From assembly GCA_020436085.1 (NCBI GenBank), contig JAGQYM010000002.1, positions 1 through 64,000 on the forward strand: a stretch of 64,000 nucleotides of DNA. Reading direction: 5' to 3'. Below the pieces are notes generated by a model that did no database searches, was not told the DNA's origin, and saw only the letters and a list, made by a program, of their open reading frames with translations. Each line of letters begins with the position of its first letter. Within the stretch, counting starts at the first letter, position 1. Position numbers and translations under genes: made by a program. Shown here piece by piece: positions 44,272 to 54,890 of the stretch. This DNA is from Cyclobacteriaceae bacterium. GTDB lineage: Bacteria; Bacteroidota; Bacteroidia; Cytophagales; Cyclobacteriaceae.

Positions 44272-46350
44272 GTGGATCAACAACGTCTTTTATTTGAATA
44301 CTCTCCGGCTTTTGTCTTACTAAGTGTTGGCCTCGGATTGCTTTACGCCTACCTGCTGTATCAAACAAAAAATTCATGGGGAAAGAATACGAATCGAGTC
44401 CTTTTTGCACTCAGAACAGTTCTTGTTTTCTTTCTGGCGTTCCTACTCATTGGACCGATTCTGAAACTGACGATAAACGAATACGAAAAGCCAGCATTGG
44501 TGTTTTTGATTGACAACTCAACTTCCGTTCATGAAGCTGTAGACTCACTGAAATGGGAGGAATCATGGGAAGGCATTCAAAAGAGCATGGACAATCTTCG
44601 ATCCAACGGTTTTGAGGTGGAGGTAAGTACCTTGGACGGACCACGGAATGAAATTCAATTTGATCAATCAACTTCTGATCTTAATGGAGCCGTCAGAGAT
44701 ATAGTGGGAAAGTATGAAGGAAAAAACCTGGCTGGCGTGGTCGTGTACTCCGATGGTATTTACAACTCGGGAAGTTCGCCATTGTACTCACCGACTAGAA
44801 TGCCGGTGTACACAGTTGGGATAGGCGACACTACGGAACGTATAGATGTGGTGTTGAGAAACGTGCTGTACAACAAAATTGCCTATGAGGGCAATCAATT
44901 TCCCCTGAGGGCTGAGGTGATGATTCATGGCTTGCAAAATCAGGACATCAGAGCATCAGTCTATCGCAAAGGGAAGTTGATAGCACGAGATCAGAAAAAT
45001 TCCGGAGGTCGCTCTCTGATAGATTTTGATTTTCAGATTGATGCCAGTGAAAAAGGGTTGCAGAGATTGGACATTGTAATTGATCAGGTAAGTGGGGAGC
45101 GCAACAAAAAAAACAATTCAGCAAGTGCCTTTGTAGAAGTAGTGGAAGGAAAGAAAAAAATTCTTCTCGTGGCATCCGCTCCGCATCCGGACATTAAGAC
45201 ACTTGCCTCGGTCGTTGAAAAGAATGCCAACTATGAATTTATCATTCACATACCTGGTGTTAAGGACGCGCCAGCTGATGCCTTAAAGATTGAAAATATA
45301 GATCTCGCTATCTTTCATCAGGCAATCGACTATTCCGGTAAAACAGTTCCGCTGTTCAAATCAATGATGGAGAGTAGTGTTTCAATGTTGGTTACTCTGG
45401 GAGAACGATCCAATCTTCGACAACTGGCCGCCAATGGTATTCCTTTGACTTATGAGACACCGGGGCAGTGGGATGCAGTCACGCCTATAATCAATGCTAA
45501 CTTTAAGGATTTTGGATTTTCAGAGAACATGAATTCTGTTTTCGCCAGATATCCTCCAGTTAATGTTCCGTTTGGCAAGTTCACTTATCCTACCAATGCA
45601 AATGTTTTATTATTTCAAAGAATCGGTCGAGTTGCCACTGATCGACCATTCCTTTTTACGTTGACACAAAATGATCAAAAGCTTGCAGTTATGACCGGTG
45701 ATGGAGTATGGAGATGGAGGATGGATGAATTTGCGGAAACGCAGAAGACCGAGGCCTTTGACGATGTTTTTTCAAAACTAATTCAGTACCTAAGTACGCG
45801 TGAAGACAGAAGGAAATTCAGAAGTTTTCCAGTTCAAAATGAGTTTACTGCCTCTGAGCCAGTTGAATTTGAAAGCCAGGTTTACAATGAACTGTTCGAA
45901 CAGGTTTACGGTAACAAAATCGACATCAACCTTACAAACGAGTCAGGAGAAAAATTTGAGTACAGTTATGTAACTAGCCCTGGCAACTCGCGGTATCGTA
46001 TCGGAGGTTTGGGGCAAGGTGTTTACCAGTTTAGGTCAAGTACAGAACTTAATGGTGCGAGAGAAACTGTGCGAGGGGAGTTTTTAATAACCGAGCAAAA
46101 CATAGAATCACAAAACCTGACTGCCGATTTCAATTTGCTTAGAAAGTGGGCAGCAAATACTGGTGGTAGGTTTTATAAAGCTGAAGACCTGAATCAATTG
46201 GAACAGGACTTTTCTCGGTTGAAAGCAAGTAGCAGAATTCATTCCGAAGAATCCTTCAATCCGCTGATCAACCTCAAACTGGTCTTCTTCCTGCTGCTGA
46301 CATTAATAAGCCTCGAGTGGTTTATCAGGAAGTATATGGGCAGCTATTGA
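44272..46350 (+). CDS. VWA-like membrane protein
   Basis: A 692-residue protein. Two N-terminal membrane segments (about 12-30 and 45-62), then a VWA-type part with the metal site in VFLIDNSTSV (DxSxS) and VVYSDGIYNSG, an Ig/beta-rich middle, and a second catalytic-looking but unassigned region around GERSNLRQLAANG, ending in a membrane segment near 660-680. It is similar to the large BatA/CglB-like VWA proteins that Bacteroidota encode downstream of AAA+ genes, here rarA, with which it is coupled (TAAGTG). Its partner ATPase may be elsewhere; the link to rarA may be coincidental. Confidence 0.82.
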   Translation: MDQQRLLFEYSPAFVLLSVGLGLLYAYLLYQTKNSWGKNTNRVLFALRTVLVFFLAFLLIGPILKLTINEYEKPALVFLIDNSTSVHEAVDSLKWEESWEGIQKSMDNLRSNGFEVEVSTLDGPRNEIQFDQSTSDLNGAVRDIVGKYEGKNLAGVVVYSDGIYNSGSSPLYSPTRMPVYTVGIGDTTERIDVVLRNVLYNKIAYEGNQFPLRAEVMIHGLQNQDIRASVYRKGKLIARDQKNSGGRSLIDFDFQIDASEKGLQRLDIVIDQVSGERNKKNNSASAFVEVVEGKKKILLVASAPHPDIKTLASVVEKNANYEFIIHIPGVKDAPADALKIENIDLAIFHQAIDYSGKTVPLFKSMMESSVSMLVTLGERSNLRQLAANGIPLTYETPGQWDAVTPIINANFKDFGFSENMNSVFARYPPVNVPFGKFTYPTNANVLLFQRIGRVATDRPFLFTLTQNDQKLAVMTGDGVWRWRMDEFAETQKTEAFDDVFSKLIQYLSTREDRRKFRSFPVQNEFTASEPVEFESQVYNELFEQVYGNKIDINLTNESGEKFEYSYVTSPGNSRYRIGGLGQGVYQFRSSTELNGARETVRGEFLITEQNIESQNLTADFNLLRKWAANTGGRFYKAEDLNQLEQDFSRLKASSRIHSEESFNPLINLKLVFFLLLTLISLEWFIRKYMGSY

Positions 46351-46358
46351 TGGTATCA

Positions 46359-46383
46359 AAAAGGCCCGGTCGTTGGGCCTTTT
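46359..46383. terminator. Bidirectional terminator between the VWA and TPR genes
   Basis: Stem AAAAGGCCC (46359-46367) with GGGCCTTTT (46375-46383) and a 7-base loop; T-rich on both sides, so it can serve both convergent genes. Confidence 0.88.
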
Positions 46384-46397
46384 ACTTTCTGAGTTAG

Positions 46398-48155
46398 CTA
46401 TCTACAGAAGCTTCCTGTAATGTAGACCAGGTCATTCGGAGTACCGTCATCTATTTTTATCGCAAGGTTTGTACGCGATGCCTCGTCAATTCGTGAGTAC
46501 CGAAGTTGGGAGTCTGCATACTTCCACGCTTGTGCGAATTCTTTTCTAATTGCTTCAGCTTCTTCCTCTTTTCCTTGCTTCAGGAGAGCATGCCTCAAGC
46601 CATTTAGTGCGAATCCATTTTTTACCCAATAGGTAAGATCTTCTCTGTAGACCGCCTCAGCCTGTGCGAACTTTCCCATTTCCATATAAAGATCTCCCAG
46701 TAGATGCCGGATCGAAAAGAACCAGTCAGGAGGTTCGTTGTAGTTGAGTTGATCTTCTAGACTGACAGCTTGCTTAAAGTGTTCTTCGGCACTTTCAAAC
46801 TTTCCGTTTAGGCGAAGTATCTCAGCCTCGAGTACGTGAGCTGCGATATTACACAGATCGGACGCGGAGTTTATTTCCCAAACGATTAGACTTTTAACAT
46901 CGTCACTCTCGCTTAACTTTTTGAGTTCCGCTAGTTCTTCGCTGGCTCTTTCCAATTTACCTGTGTTAGCCAATGCCATTCCCTGCGCATAATGCCATAT
47001 AGCTTTTGGATAGTCGAGGTCATCATCCGGTGCAGGCAGCGCGAGAATTTTTTCCCACTGGGCAAATTTTACTAAAACATTGTAGGGGATGGTGATGTAA
47101 TGTTGTGTAGTGCCAAATCCATCTTGTCGAAGATAATTTCTGTCGATAATGTCTGCAGTTTTAAATGCGGCTTCGATCGATCTTCCACCTCGACCTTCAA
47201 GAGCGGCAGTTGCCGACAAGAAATGCCAATTGTGAGGATAATAAAGCTGTGGATAAACACCTTGCGCCTGACATTGTGCGATGTAAGTGCTGTCAACTTT
47301 CACTGCCTCTTCGTTTGCAATCGACCCTTCATGATAGTCGCCAGTATTAATGTAAATATGTGACGGCATATGGACGAGATGTCCTGCGCCAGGCACAAGC
47401 GTTTTTAGTCTTTCTGCACTTACCAAAGCTTTCTCTACATCAGGTGCTGCTTCGGTGGCGTGTAGGTAAAGATGGTTGGCTAATGGATTTTCCGGGTTAA
47501 GCTGAAGTGCATTTTCCAAAACATTGACGATGTCAGGCGTCCAGGGCTTTGGTTCACCACCTTTTCTCGTATACAAATCCCAAGCATGAATGTTCATTAA
47601 TGACTCACCGTAAAGTGTTACGATGAAATCGTTGTCGCTGAACTGATCATATACATTCTTCATGGCAGTGGCGTATCCCTCTTCGTCTACCGAACTTCCA
47701 TCTTCACCATATTTTACCCTCAATGTACTTATCAAAGCCTTTTCCCAAGGCGAAGCACTTGATGAAAATTCGACTGCGTTATTTACCGCATCAAGTATCT
47801 CCTTGTTTTCGCCAGTGCTGCTGTTTGTATTATAGTTTGGCCCCAGCACATACGCGAGGCCCCACCAGGCCATTGCACAAGTACTGTCCTGTCTGATGGC
47901 TTCGTGGAAAGACCGTGCTGCTTCGGCATGATTAAATCCGTTCGCCATGATGATACCTTGTGTAACAAATCTGGAAGCAACATCGGATTCGGTGGTGATG
48001 CCCAGTCGGTACTTACCCAGATTGTCAAATAGTGGGGCTTCATATGTTGGTGTTGGATTCTGACATGACTTCATTACGATCAGACTGACCGCAATAGCCA
48101 CGAAAATTCCAACCAGTGTGATTTGCTTTTTAAAATACGCTTTCATTTCTCTCAT
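46398..48155 (-). CDS. TPR-rich protein with N-terminal membrane anchor
   Basis: A 585-residue protein with an N-terminal hydrophobic segment (about 14-28) that may be an uncleaved anchor or a lipoprotein signal ending in VMKSC. The body is a helical repeat region with TPR-like units: FNHAEAARSFHEAIRQDSTC, ALQLNPENPLANHLY, GKFESAEEHFKQAVSLE and GKFAQAEAVYRED. HMPSHIYINTGDYHEGS is a conserved family motif. Function unknown. Start is ATG at 48155; an ATG at 48146 is nearly as good. It lies downstream of clpC after a terminator. Confidence 0.85.
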   Translation of the reverse strand: MREMKAYFKKQITLVGIFVAIAVSLIVMKSCQNPTPTYEAPLFDNLGKYRLGITTESDVASRFVTQGIIMANGFNHAEAARSFHEAIRQDSTCAMAWWGLAYVLGPNYNTNSSTGENKEILDAVNNAVEFSSSASPWEKALISTLRVKYGEDGSSVDEEGYATAMKNVYDQFSDNDFIVTLYGESLMNIHAWDLYTRKGGEPKPWTPDIVNVLENALQLNPENPLANHLYLHATEAAPDVEKALVSAERLKTLVPGAGHLVHMPSHIYINTGDYHEGSIANEEAVKVDSTYIAQCQAQGVYPQLYYPHNWHFLSATAALEGRGGRSIEAAFKTADIIDRNYLRQDGFGTTQHYITIPYNVLVKFAQWEKILALPAPDDDLDYPKAIWHYAQGMALANTGKLERASEELAELKKLSESDDVKSLIVWEINSASDLCNIAAHVLEAEILRLNGKFESAEEHFKQAVSLEDQLNYNEPPDWFFSIRHLLGDLYMEMGKFAQAEAVYREDLTYWVKNGFALNGLRHALLKQGKEEEAEAIRKEFAQAWKYADSQLRYSRIDEASRTNLAIKIDDGTPNDLVYITGSFCR

Positions 48156-48296
48156 TTTTTCCGGGCACAAAGAAACAGACAAGACTTGGTTGAATGCTAA
48201 TCTCTGGTCCACCAAAGAAGTGAACAAATGGTGAACAACCCTGCTATCTCTGCTTAAACATCGATTTTATTAAGCAAACTCATTTGGTCAGAACAA

Positions 48297-48325
48297 AAAA
48301 AGGGCGGTCATTGACCGCCCTTTTT
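48297..48325 (-). terminator. Terminator after clpC
   Basis: Stem GGGCGGTC (48302-48309) with GACCGCCC (48313-48320), flanked by A on the left and T on the right, extending the pairing, and T-rich in the minus direction. Confidence 0.92.
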
Positions 48326-48344
48326 CTCATTGTTTTCCTAATGT

Positions 48345-50882
48345 TTACTCGTTTTTCTTCGAGGCTGCTCTCGGCTTTTTCACTTTGATGGTCAGGCTTT
48401 CACTTTTGCCATCATGATCGGCAACCAACGTAGCACCTTCTTCGATCTCACCTTTTAGAATCTCTTCTGCAATAGGATCCTCGAGATATTTTTGGATTGC
48501 TCTATTAAGTGGTCTTGCTCCAAATTGTTGGTCGTAGCCTTTTTCGGAGAGGAAGTCTTTCGCTTTGTCAGTCAATTCAACATTGTAGCCAAGCGAGGTA
48601 ATTCTAACAAACAGTTTGCTAAGCGTAATGTCGATGATCTTGTGAATTTGCTCGCGGTGCAGCGAATTGAACACGATAACGTCATCCAATCGGTTGAGGA
48701 ATTCAGGACTGAATACTCTCTTAAGAGCATTCTGGATAGTGCTCTTCATGTTTTCCTCTTCGCTGGATTGTTTTGCCTTTGTAGCAAATCCAATTCCTGA
48801 TCCGAAATCTTTCAGATCGCGAACACCGATATTAGATGTCATGATGATGATGGTGTTTCTAAAGTCAACCCTTCTTCCTAATCCATCAGTCAAGATTCCA
48901 TCATCCAACACTTGCAACAGGATATTGAACACATCCGGGTGTGCTTTCTCGATTTCATCAAGCAGTACAACACTGTATGGTTTCCTTCTTACCTTTTCAG
49001 TAAGCTGTCCGCCTTCCTCGTAGCCAACGTAGCCTGGAGGTGCACCTACAAGACGTGATACAGAGAATTTTTCCATGTATTCACTCATGTCGATACGAAC
49101 CAACGCGTCATCCTTATCGAATAGATATGTAGCGAGAACTTTTGCAAGTTCTGTCTTTCCAACACCTGTAGGTCCGAGGAAAATGAATGAACCGATTGGT
49201 TTTTTTGGATCTTTCAATCCTACACGGGTCCGCTGAATAGCCTTTGTAAGTTTTTGAATTGCCTCTTCCTGGCCAATCACTTTTCCACTCAGTTCTTCCG
49301 ACATTCCAAGAAGCTTGTTGCTTTCTTTTTGCGCGATACGTTTGGTTGGAATACCAGTCATCATCGCAATTACATCGGCAACATTGTCTTCATTTACTGT
49401 ATACTTCTCAGTTCTTGTCTTCTCTTCCCACTTGGCCTTGGCAATCTCCATCTGCTCAATCAACTTCTTCTCTTTGTCACGAAGTTGTGCGGCTTCCTCG
49501 TATTTCTGGCTTTTTACTACGCGGTTCTTTTCTTTCTTCACGTCTTCAATCGCGTTCTCAAGTTTCACGATTTCTTCCGGCACGTGAATGTTATTCATGT
49601 GAACACGGGCTCCAGCCTCATCCAGAACGTCAATCGCCTTATCTGGTAAGAACCGGTCGCTGATGTAGCGATCAGAAAGTTTTACACAAGACTCGATAGC
49701 TTCGCGTGTATAGTTTACGTGATGATGGTCCTCGTATTTCTCCTTGATATTTTCCAGGATCTCAATGGTCTCCTCAACTGTTGTGGAATCGACCATTACC
49801 ATCTGGAACCTTCTGGCGAGAGCCCCATCTTTTTCTATGTACTGGCGGTATTCATCCAGCGTGGTTGCTCCGATACATTGAATTTCTCCGCGAGCCAAGG
49901 CAGGCTTAAACATATTTGAAGCATCCAGTGAGCCTGAAGCTCCACCAGCTCCCACGATGGTATGAAGCTCATCGATAAACAGAATAACATCTGCCGATTT
50001 CTCGAGCTCATTCATCACTGCCTTCATGCGTTCTTCAAACTGACCGCGGTATTTTGTTCCAGCAACCAGAGATGCGAGGTCAAGCGTTACCACACGCTTG
50101 CCAAACAACACTCGCGAAACTTTCTTTTGAATGATTCTCAAAGCAAGTCCCTCTGCGATTGCTGTTTTACCGACACCGGGTTCCCCGATCAGAATTGGAT
50201 TGTTCTTTTTTCTACGGCTAAGAATCTGAGCTACGCGTTCAATTTCCTTCTCGCGACCCACTATCGGATCTAGTTTATTATCCTCAGCAAGTTTTGTCAG
50301 ATCCCGGCCAAAGTTATCGAGCACAGGTGTGCGAGATTTCTCAGCGCCTTTTTTCTCTTTGCCTGACCCAGCTCCAGCGCTGGCGCCAAACATTTTTGAA
50401 GAGTCTTCATCCGGATCATCCGTATCCGATGAGGCTAGTGGTTGATCATTTTGATATTCAAGCATTTCTTTCACAACATCATAGGCCACATCAAACTTGT
50501 TAAGTATTTGTGTAGCGAGATTGTCGGGGTCGCGAAGGATTGAAAGCAATAGGTGTTCTGTTCCAATCAATTGCGCCTTGAATATTTTTGCCTCGAGATA
50601 AGTGATCTTCAACACTTTTTCTGATGCCCTGGTCAACGGAATGTTTGCGAGGTTTTTAACGTCATGAGTTGCAGTGCTTTTTGAAACCTTTTCAATTTCG
50701 CCCCTCAGTTCATCCAACGGTACTCCCAACTTCTTCAACACGCCCACAGCTACTCCTTCACCCTCGCGAATCATTCCCAACAACAAGTGCTCGGTACCAA
50801 TATAGTCGTGTCCTAATCTTAATGCTTCCTCCCGGCTAAGTGAGATTACTTCTTTTACCCGGTTAGAAAATTTGGCTTCCAT
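48345..50882 (-). CDS. clpC: ClpC-type AAA+ protease ATPase subunit
   Basis: An 845-residue Hsp100 unfoldase that feeds substrates to ClpP. A repeated Clp_N domain opens it (about 1-145; [15 protein letters not shown] and [14 protein letters not shown]), then AAA1 with [15 protein letters not shown], a UVR-containing coiled-coil middle (about 415-480), AAA2 with [15 protein letters not shown], and the Clp D2-small domain ending in basic residues. The start has AAAGGAG nine bases upstream, a clear ribosome site. ClpS is encoded separately at 59905-60192. Confidence 0.95.
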   Translation of the reverse strand: MEAKFSNRVKEVISLSREEALRLGHDYIGTEHLLLGMIREGEGVAVGVLKKLGVPLDELRGEIEKVSKSTATHDVKNLANIPLTRASEKVLKITYLEAKIFKAQLIGTEHLLLSILRDPDNLATQILNKFDVAYDVVKEMLEYQNDQPLASSDTDDPDEDSSKMFGASAGAGSGKEKKGAEKSRTPVLDNFGRDLTKLAEDNKLDPIVGREKEIERVAQILSRRKKNNPILIGEPGVGKTAIAEGLALRIIQKKVSRVLFGKRVVTLDLASLVAGTKYRGQFEERMKAVMNELEKSADVILFIDELHTIVGAGGASGSLDASNMFKPALARGEIQCIGATTLDEYRQYIEKDGALARRFQMVMVDSTTVEETIEILENIKEKYEDHHHVNYTREAIESCVKLSDRYISDRFLPDKAIDVLDEAGARVHMNNIHVPEEIVKLENAIEDVKKEKNRVVKSQKYEEAAQLRDKEKKLIEQMEIAKAKWEEKTRTEKYTVNEDNVADVIAMMTGIPTKRIAQKESNKLLGMSEELSGKVIGQEEAIQKLTKAIQRTRVGLKDPKKPIGSFIFLGPTGVGKTELAKVLATYLFDKDDALVRIDMSEYMEKFSVSRLVGAPPGYVGYEEGGQLTEKVRRKPYSVVLLDEIEKAHPDVFNILLQVLDDGILTDGLGRRVDFRNTIIIMTSNIGVRDLKDFGSGIGFATKAKQSSEEENMKSTIQNALKRVFSPEFLNRLDDVIVFNSLHREQIHKIIDITLSKLFVRITSLGYNVELTDKAKDFLSEKGYDQQFGARPLNRAIQKYLEDPIAEEILKGEIEEGATLVADHDGKSESLTIKVKKPRAASKKNE

Positions 50883-50891
50883 ATTAAGCGT

Positions 50892-50898
50892 CTCCTTT
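50892..50898 (-). promoter_or_regulatory. Ribosome-binding site of clpC
   Basis: AAAGGAG nine bases upstream of the ATG at 50882. It is one of the few strong Shine-Dalgarno sequences visible here, which is noteworthy in a phylum that mostly lacks them. Confidence 0.7.
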
Positions 50899-51012
50899 AG
50901 TGTAAATGTAAAGTATTAGGGCTGATTATTCAAAGCAAGATTTCACCTCACATTGCCTTGATAATCAAGCCATTTTCTACTGATGTATACGTTAGAAAAC
51001 AACGATCGATTT

Positions 51013-51648
51013 TTAATTGTTCAAATACCCCCTGGTGGAGGACTGGAGTATTTGACGTGCGTTGGGTCCTTCGCAAAACAACAAGTCGATAAAGCTGAGG
51101 TTAGTCACAAACTTATTGCCAAAAACCTGGACATAAGGTGCCGGTGAAAGGAAACTTCGTGCTGTGTATGGAATTTTGGGATTAATCGCGGATCGAAGGT
51201 CTGTTATTATTTTTTCGGGAACTTTTTCATATGCCGAAGTTTCAGCCACTGTAACGTTTAGTCGTGCCGATTGCAGACAGAATGACAGCAATTCGCGGTT
51301 GAGATCAAAAAGAAAATCGTGACGCTTGAAAATTATTTTTTCCAACGCTGGACCGTAGTGATCAAAGAAGGGGGCTTTTCCGTACGCGGATCTGATAGCG
51401 CGCCAATGGAGATTTTGCCACTTGGTGCTGTGATCGATTCTTACGTTGCTGATTGTCGCTTTGTTGTGCTTCGCGGTAACGGGTACGACCAGCTTAAGCA
51501 CACCGTTGGCTGTATTGATATTGCATCTGTTTCGAAAACTTTGTTTGACATAGTGCTCATGCCGTTCGATATACACTTCGTCCGAAGACAGCAAAACTGA
51601 AAAATATTCCAGTGAGGGAAGATAGTGCAGATCAATCAGCGTAATCAT
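51013..51648 (-). CDS. WbqC family protein
   Basis: A 211-residue soluble protein of the WbqC family (PF08889), found in O-antigen and glycan loci but of uncertain activity. It has the opening IDLHYLPSLEYF, HYVKQSFRNRCNI, then DHSTKWQNLHWRAIRSAYGKA and FNRELLSF-type LNRELLSFCLQSARL, all typical. It starts 3 bases downstream of the Sua5/YciO gene stop and is probably co-transcribed. No glycan genes are nearby. Confidence 0.87.
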   Translation of the reverse strand: MITLIDLHYLPSLEYFSVLLSSDEVYIERHEHYVKQSFRNRCNINTANGVLKLVVPVTAKHNKATISNVRIDHSTKWQNLHWRAIRSAYGKAPFFDHYGPALEKIIFKRHDFLFDLNRELLSFCLQSARLNVTVAETSAYEKVPEKIITDLRSAINPKIPYTARSFLSPAPYVQVFGNKFVTNLSFIDLLFCEGPNARQILQSSTRGYLNN

Positions 51649-51651
51649 AAG

Positions 51652-52281
51652 TCAGGCATACAATGAAAAATCTCCAAGTCCCTGTCTAATTAGTTCTGGC
51701 GGTGATGTCGTAAAGTCAACAACGGTGGATGGAATGTTGCCCCCAACACCACCATCGATCACGAGGTCCACTTCATTTTTAAAGTCATTATATATTTCCT
51801 CAGGGTCAGTGGTGTAGGCTTTAATGGTATCGTCATCTTTTATAGACGAAGTAATAAGGGGATTGCCAAGGGCTGCCACCAGATCGCGAGGTATGTTATG
51901 ATTGGGAATCCGAATGCCCACAGTTTTTTTATTTACATCTAGAATTTTTGGAACTCTACTACTTGATTCGAAAAGATAAGTGAACGGACCAGGTAGTGAT
52001 TTTTTTAGGATCTTGAATACAGGTGTATCAATTCGTTTGACAAACTCAGAGATGTGGCTCAAATCATTACAAATAAAAGATAAGTCGAGCTTTTGCGGTT
52101 TCACGCCCATGATGCGGCACAACCTCTCGATTGCTTTCTTGTTCATCAAGTCACAACCAATACCATAGATAGTATCTGTGGGGTAGATTATTATACCACC
52201 ACCCTGAAGTAGCTTCACTACTTGTGCGATTTTTCTTGGCTCAGGATTGTCAGGGTGAATGGGAAGTAAAACTGCTGCCAT
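51652..52281 (-). CDS. Sua5/YciO/YrdC family protein (probable threonylcarbamoyl-AMP synthase)
   Basis: A 209-residue YrdC-fold protein. [18 protein letters not shown] is the signature, followed by [13 protein letters not shown] and [12 protein letters not shown] and [12 protein letters not shown]. Members make threonylcarbamoyl-adenylate for t6A in tRNAs, though YciO-like ones may not. This one is close to the YciO branch by length and the KTVGIRIP motif. ATG at 52281. WbqC follows. Confidence 0.85.
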   Translation of the reverse strand: MAAVLLPIHPDNPEPRKIAQVVKLLQGGGIIIYPTDTIYGIGCDLMNKKAIERLCRIMGVKPQKLDLSFICNDLSHISEFVKRIDTPVFKILKKSLPGPFTYLFESSSRVPKILDVNKKTVGIRIPNHNIPRDLVAALGNPLITSSIKDDDTIKAYTTDPEEIYNDFKNEVDLVIDGGVGGNIPSTVVDFTTSPPELIRQGLGDFSLYA

Positions 52282-52364
52282 GAACAGAGTTGAGAATTCA
52301 TTTTCAAGGTAGTACTTAATTTAAATTCCAAAAATTTCCCGAGCAGCCTGACCGACTGATTTCG

Positions 52365-52372
52365 TACTTTTG
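52365..52372 (+). promoter_or_regulatory. Candidate -7 element of mltG operon
   Basis: TACTTTTG is an exact -7 match. It overlaps a TTG (52370) that would be the first codon of the longest mltG frame, arguing for the GTG at 52400 as the real start. No clear -33 box. Confidence 0.42.
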
Positions 52373-52399
52373 CGTTTACAATTTAAAGAGCAAGTTAGG

Positions 52400-53479
52400 G
52401 TGGCAAAGTCAAAAAGAAATTCAAACCTGGAAGTTCCTAAAAAGAAGCTAGTAATCTTCCTGGTAGGATCAACGTTGTTGATCACTTTCGTTTTCTATGG
52501 TTATCAAATTGTTTTTACACCCAATATATTGGTAGATAGTGAGGACAGACTCTTCATCATTAAATCAGGAGCAACCTTCAGAACTGTTCAAGAAGACTTA
52601 GGAAGAGGTCGTTTTGTAAATGACATGGTGTCCTTCAGTTTTTTGGCGAGGCTTTATGACTACGATAAGTCGATCAAGCCGGGCAGGTATCATCTGAGAA
52701 GAAACATGACCAATCTCGAAGCAATAAAAATGCTGCGAGCAGGTATTCAGGAGCCAGTGAATGTCACGTTTACTCACGTTCGATTGGTTAGCGAGTTGCC
52801 GCCACTGATTACCAAGAACCTTAGTATATCCACAGATCAGTTTAGCCAAGCCCTCAATGAATTTATTGCTACGAACAAAGAAGGCTTCAATGAGGAGAAT
52901 ATTTTGTGCATGTTCATTCCGAACACATACGAAGTTTATTTCAATGTTTCTCCTGAAGATCTCGTGGAAAGAATGCACAGGGAATTTAAAAGTTTTTGGA
53001 ATGACGAGCGAAAGGCAGAAGCAGATTCACTGGGGATGACACCAATAGAGATTTCAATCCTTGCGTCAATTGTGCAGGCCGAAACCGTCAAAGAGGATGA
53101 AGCAGCGAGAATTGCTGGGCTTTATTTAAACAGATTAAAGAAAGACATTCCACTTCAGGCCGACCCTACACTTGTATTTGCTGTGGGGGACTTTACGCTG
53201 AAGCGAGTACTTAATGAGCACAAAGAAGTAGACTCTCCGTACAACACTTATCGTCATGCAGGACTTACACCAGGTCCGATCAATATGCCTCGCATAGCCA
53301 TTATCGATGCCGTGTTGAATGCAGAGTCCAACAATTATCTTTACATGTGTGCCAAAGAAGACTTCTCAGGATATCACAATTTTACGGCAAGCCTTAGTCA
53401 ACACCTGATCAACGCCAGAAACTATCAAAGAGCCTTGACCATTGAACAACGAAAGGGCAGAGCACTAAGAAACAACTGA
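52400..53479 (+). CDS. mltG: Endolytic transglycosylase MltG
   Basis: MltG cuts nascent peptidoglycan strands in the periplasm. The 359-residue protein has one N-terminal membrane segment (about 20-38), a LysM-like domain (about 50-120), and the YceG domain with the catalytic Glu in SIVQAETVKEDE, then YNTYRHAGLTPGPINMPR, the family signature. The start was set at GTG 52400 because an upstream TTG falls inside a promoter-like box. The stop overlaps the thioesterase ATG (TGATG). Confidence 0.93.
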   Translation: MAKSKRNSNLEVPKKKLVIFLVGSTLLITFVFYGYQIVFTPNILVDSEDRLFIIKSGATFRTVQEDLGRGRFVNDMVSFSFLARLYDYDKSIKPGRYHLRRNMTNLEAIKMLRAGIQEPVNVTFTHVRLVSELPPLITKNLSISTDQFSQALNEFIATNKEGFNEENILCMFIPNTYEVYFNVSPEDLVERMHREFKSFWNDERKAEADSLGMTPIEISILASIVQAETVKEDEAARIAGLYLNRLKKDIPLQADPTLVFAVGDFTLKRVLNEHKEVDSPYNTYRHAGLTPGPINMPRIAIIDAVLNAESNNYLYMCAKEDFSGYHNFTASLSQHLINARNYQRALTIEQRKGRALRNN

Positions 53480-53886
53480 TGTATATTTCAGAAACTTCTG
53501 TCAGAGTAAGATACAGCGAGACTGATCAGATGGGTTATGTTTACTATGGTAACTACGCGGCTTATTTTGAGGTGGCCCGTGTCGAGAGCTTGAGACAACT
53601 AGGAATGACCTACCGTGAACTGGAAGAGATGGGTATCATGATGCCGGTATTGGAAAACAAATCGAAATATATCGCGCCCGCACTCTACGATGATGAACTC
53701 AGGATAGTAACCACGATTCGCGAGAAGCCGGGTGTGAGAATCCGGTTTGAGTATGAGATATCAAATGCAAAAGGCCAATTGATACATCAGGGTGAGACCT
53801 TGTTGGTTTTTGTAAACAAAAAAACGGGTAGGCCATGCCGCCCGCCAGAAGCTTTTGATCGCGTATTGGAGCCCTACTTCAAATGA
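53479..53886 (+). CDS. YbgC/FadM-type acyl-CoA thioesterase
   Basis: A 135-residue hot-dog-fold enzyme. The active-site motif SETDQMGYVYYGNYAAYFE has the Asp-containing (D16) pattern of the 4HBT group and EVARVESLRQLGMTYREL follows. Hydrolyses an acyl-CoA, perhaps long-chain or hydroxybenzoyl. It is coupled to mltG and to YihY by 1- and 4-base overlaps, forming an envelope-linked operon. Confidence 0.9.
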   Translation: MYISETSVRVRYSETDQMGYVYYGNYAAYFEVARVESLRQLGMTYRELEEMGIMMPVLENKSKYIAPALYDDELRIVTTIREKPGVRIRFEYEISNAKGQLIHQGETLLVFVNKKTGRPCRPPEAFDRVLEPYFK

Positions 53887-54881
53887 ATTTCAAGATTAGA
53901 AAAATAATTCTTCGGTTTCCTTCGCTGATGCTGGTGCGCAGTTGGATGAAGAGCGTGAAATTCAAGAGACATCATAACATATCCCTCTATCGTTTTATAA
54001 AGGTTTTTATAGCCAATATTCAAAAGGATGACCTGGTCAATCGGGCAAACGGTGTTGCGTACAACTTTATTCTCGCCATCTTTCCGGCCATTATATTTTT
54101 GTTTACGCTCACTCCTTACGTTGCACAATATTTTCCCCAAGTGAATCGCAATAGTATAATGGAGTTTATGGGCGAGATGATGCCACCGAGTATGTATGAA
54201 GTGGTTTCGTCAACTATCCTTGACATCATTAACAATCAGAGAGGTGGACTATTGACATTTGGATTCATATTCGCGTTGTATTTGTCGACCAACGGAATGA
54301 TGGCGTTGATGAGGGCATTCAATGCCTGCTACCAAACTGTGGAGAGACGAAGCGCGATCAGAATGCGGATCACAGCGACTGGGTTAACCTTCATGTTGGC
54401 TATTGTGCTTATCATGGCTGTGGCCTTGCTTATCATTGGACAACTGGTGATTGATTATGTGGCTGAAAACCTTACCGAGTTTAGCAACCTTAATTTTGAT
54501 CAGTACACTATTTATATGTTTCTGGGACTTCGCTTCCTTGTGATATTCATAGTGTTCTTCGTTGCAATATCATTCATATATTATTTCGGTCCTGCTGTTC
54601 ACTACAATTGGAGTTTTTTTTCGATCGGATCGTTCTTGGCAACGCTCGGCTCGCTGGGTATCTCCTACGGCTTCTCTTACTACATTACCAATTTCGGTAC
54701 ATACAATAAGGTCTACGGATCAATCGGTGTGCTAATTGCTTTGATGATATGGGTTCAGCTTATCACTATTGTGCTCCTTTTCGGTTATGAAATTAATGCC
54801 AGCTTGCATCATGGTATAAAGCTCGAGGCGATTGAGCTGCATAAGCGGCAGATGCGAATGTCGCAGGTTAGCCGTGAGTAA
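53883..54881 (+). CDS. YihY/virulence factor BrkB family membrane protein
   Basis: A 332-residue protein with six membrane segments (about 60-85, 115-135, 160-185, 205-230, 240-265, 275-295). RANGVAYNFILAIFPAIIFLF and FALYLSTNGMMALMRAFN are family signatures, and the end is a basic amphipathic helix. The ATG overlaps the thioesterase stop (ATGA). Once taken for RNase BN, the family is now thought to be a membrane transporter or structural protein of unknown function. Confidence 0.92.
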   Translation: MNFKIRKIILRFPSLMLVRSWMKSVKFKRHHNISLYRFIKVFIANIQKDDLVNRANGVAYNFILAIFPAIIFLFTLTPYVAQYFPQVNRNSIMEFMGEMMPPSMYEVVSSTILDIINNQRGGLLTFGFIFALYLSTNGMMALMRAFNACYQTVERRSAIRMRITATGLTFMLAIVLIMAVALLIIGQLVIDYVAENLTEFSNLNFDQYTIYMFLGLRFLVIFIVFFVAISFIYYFGPAVHYNWSFFSIGSFLATLGSLGISYGFSYYITNFGTYNKVYGSIGVLIALMIWVQLITIVLLFGYEINASLHHGIKLEAIELHKRQMRMSQVSRE

Positions 54882-54890
54882 TTGAATTAG

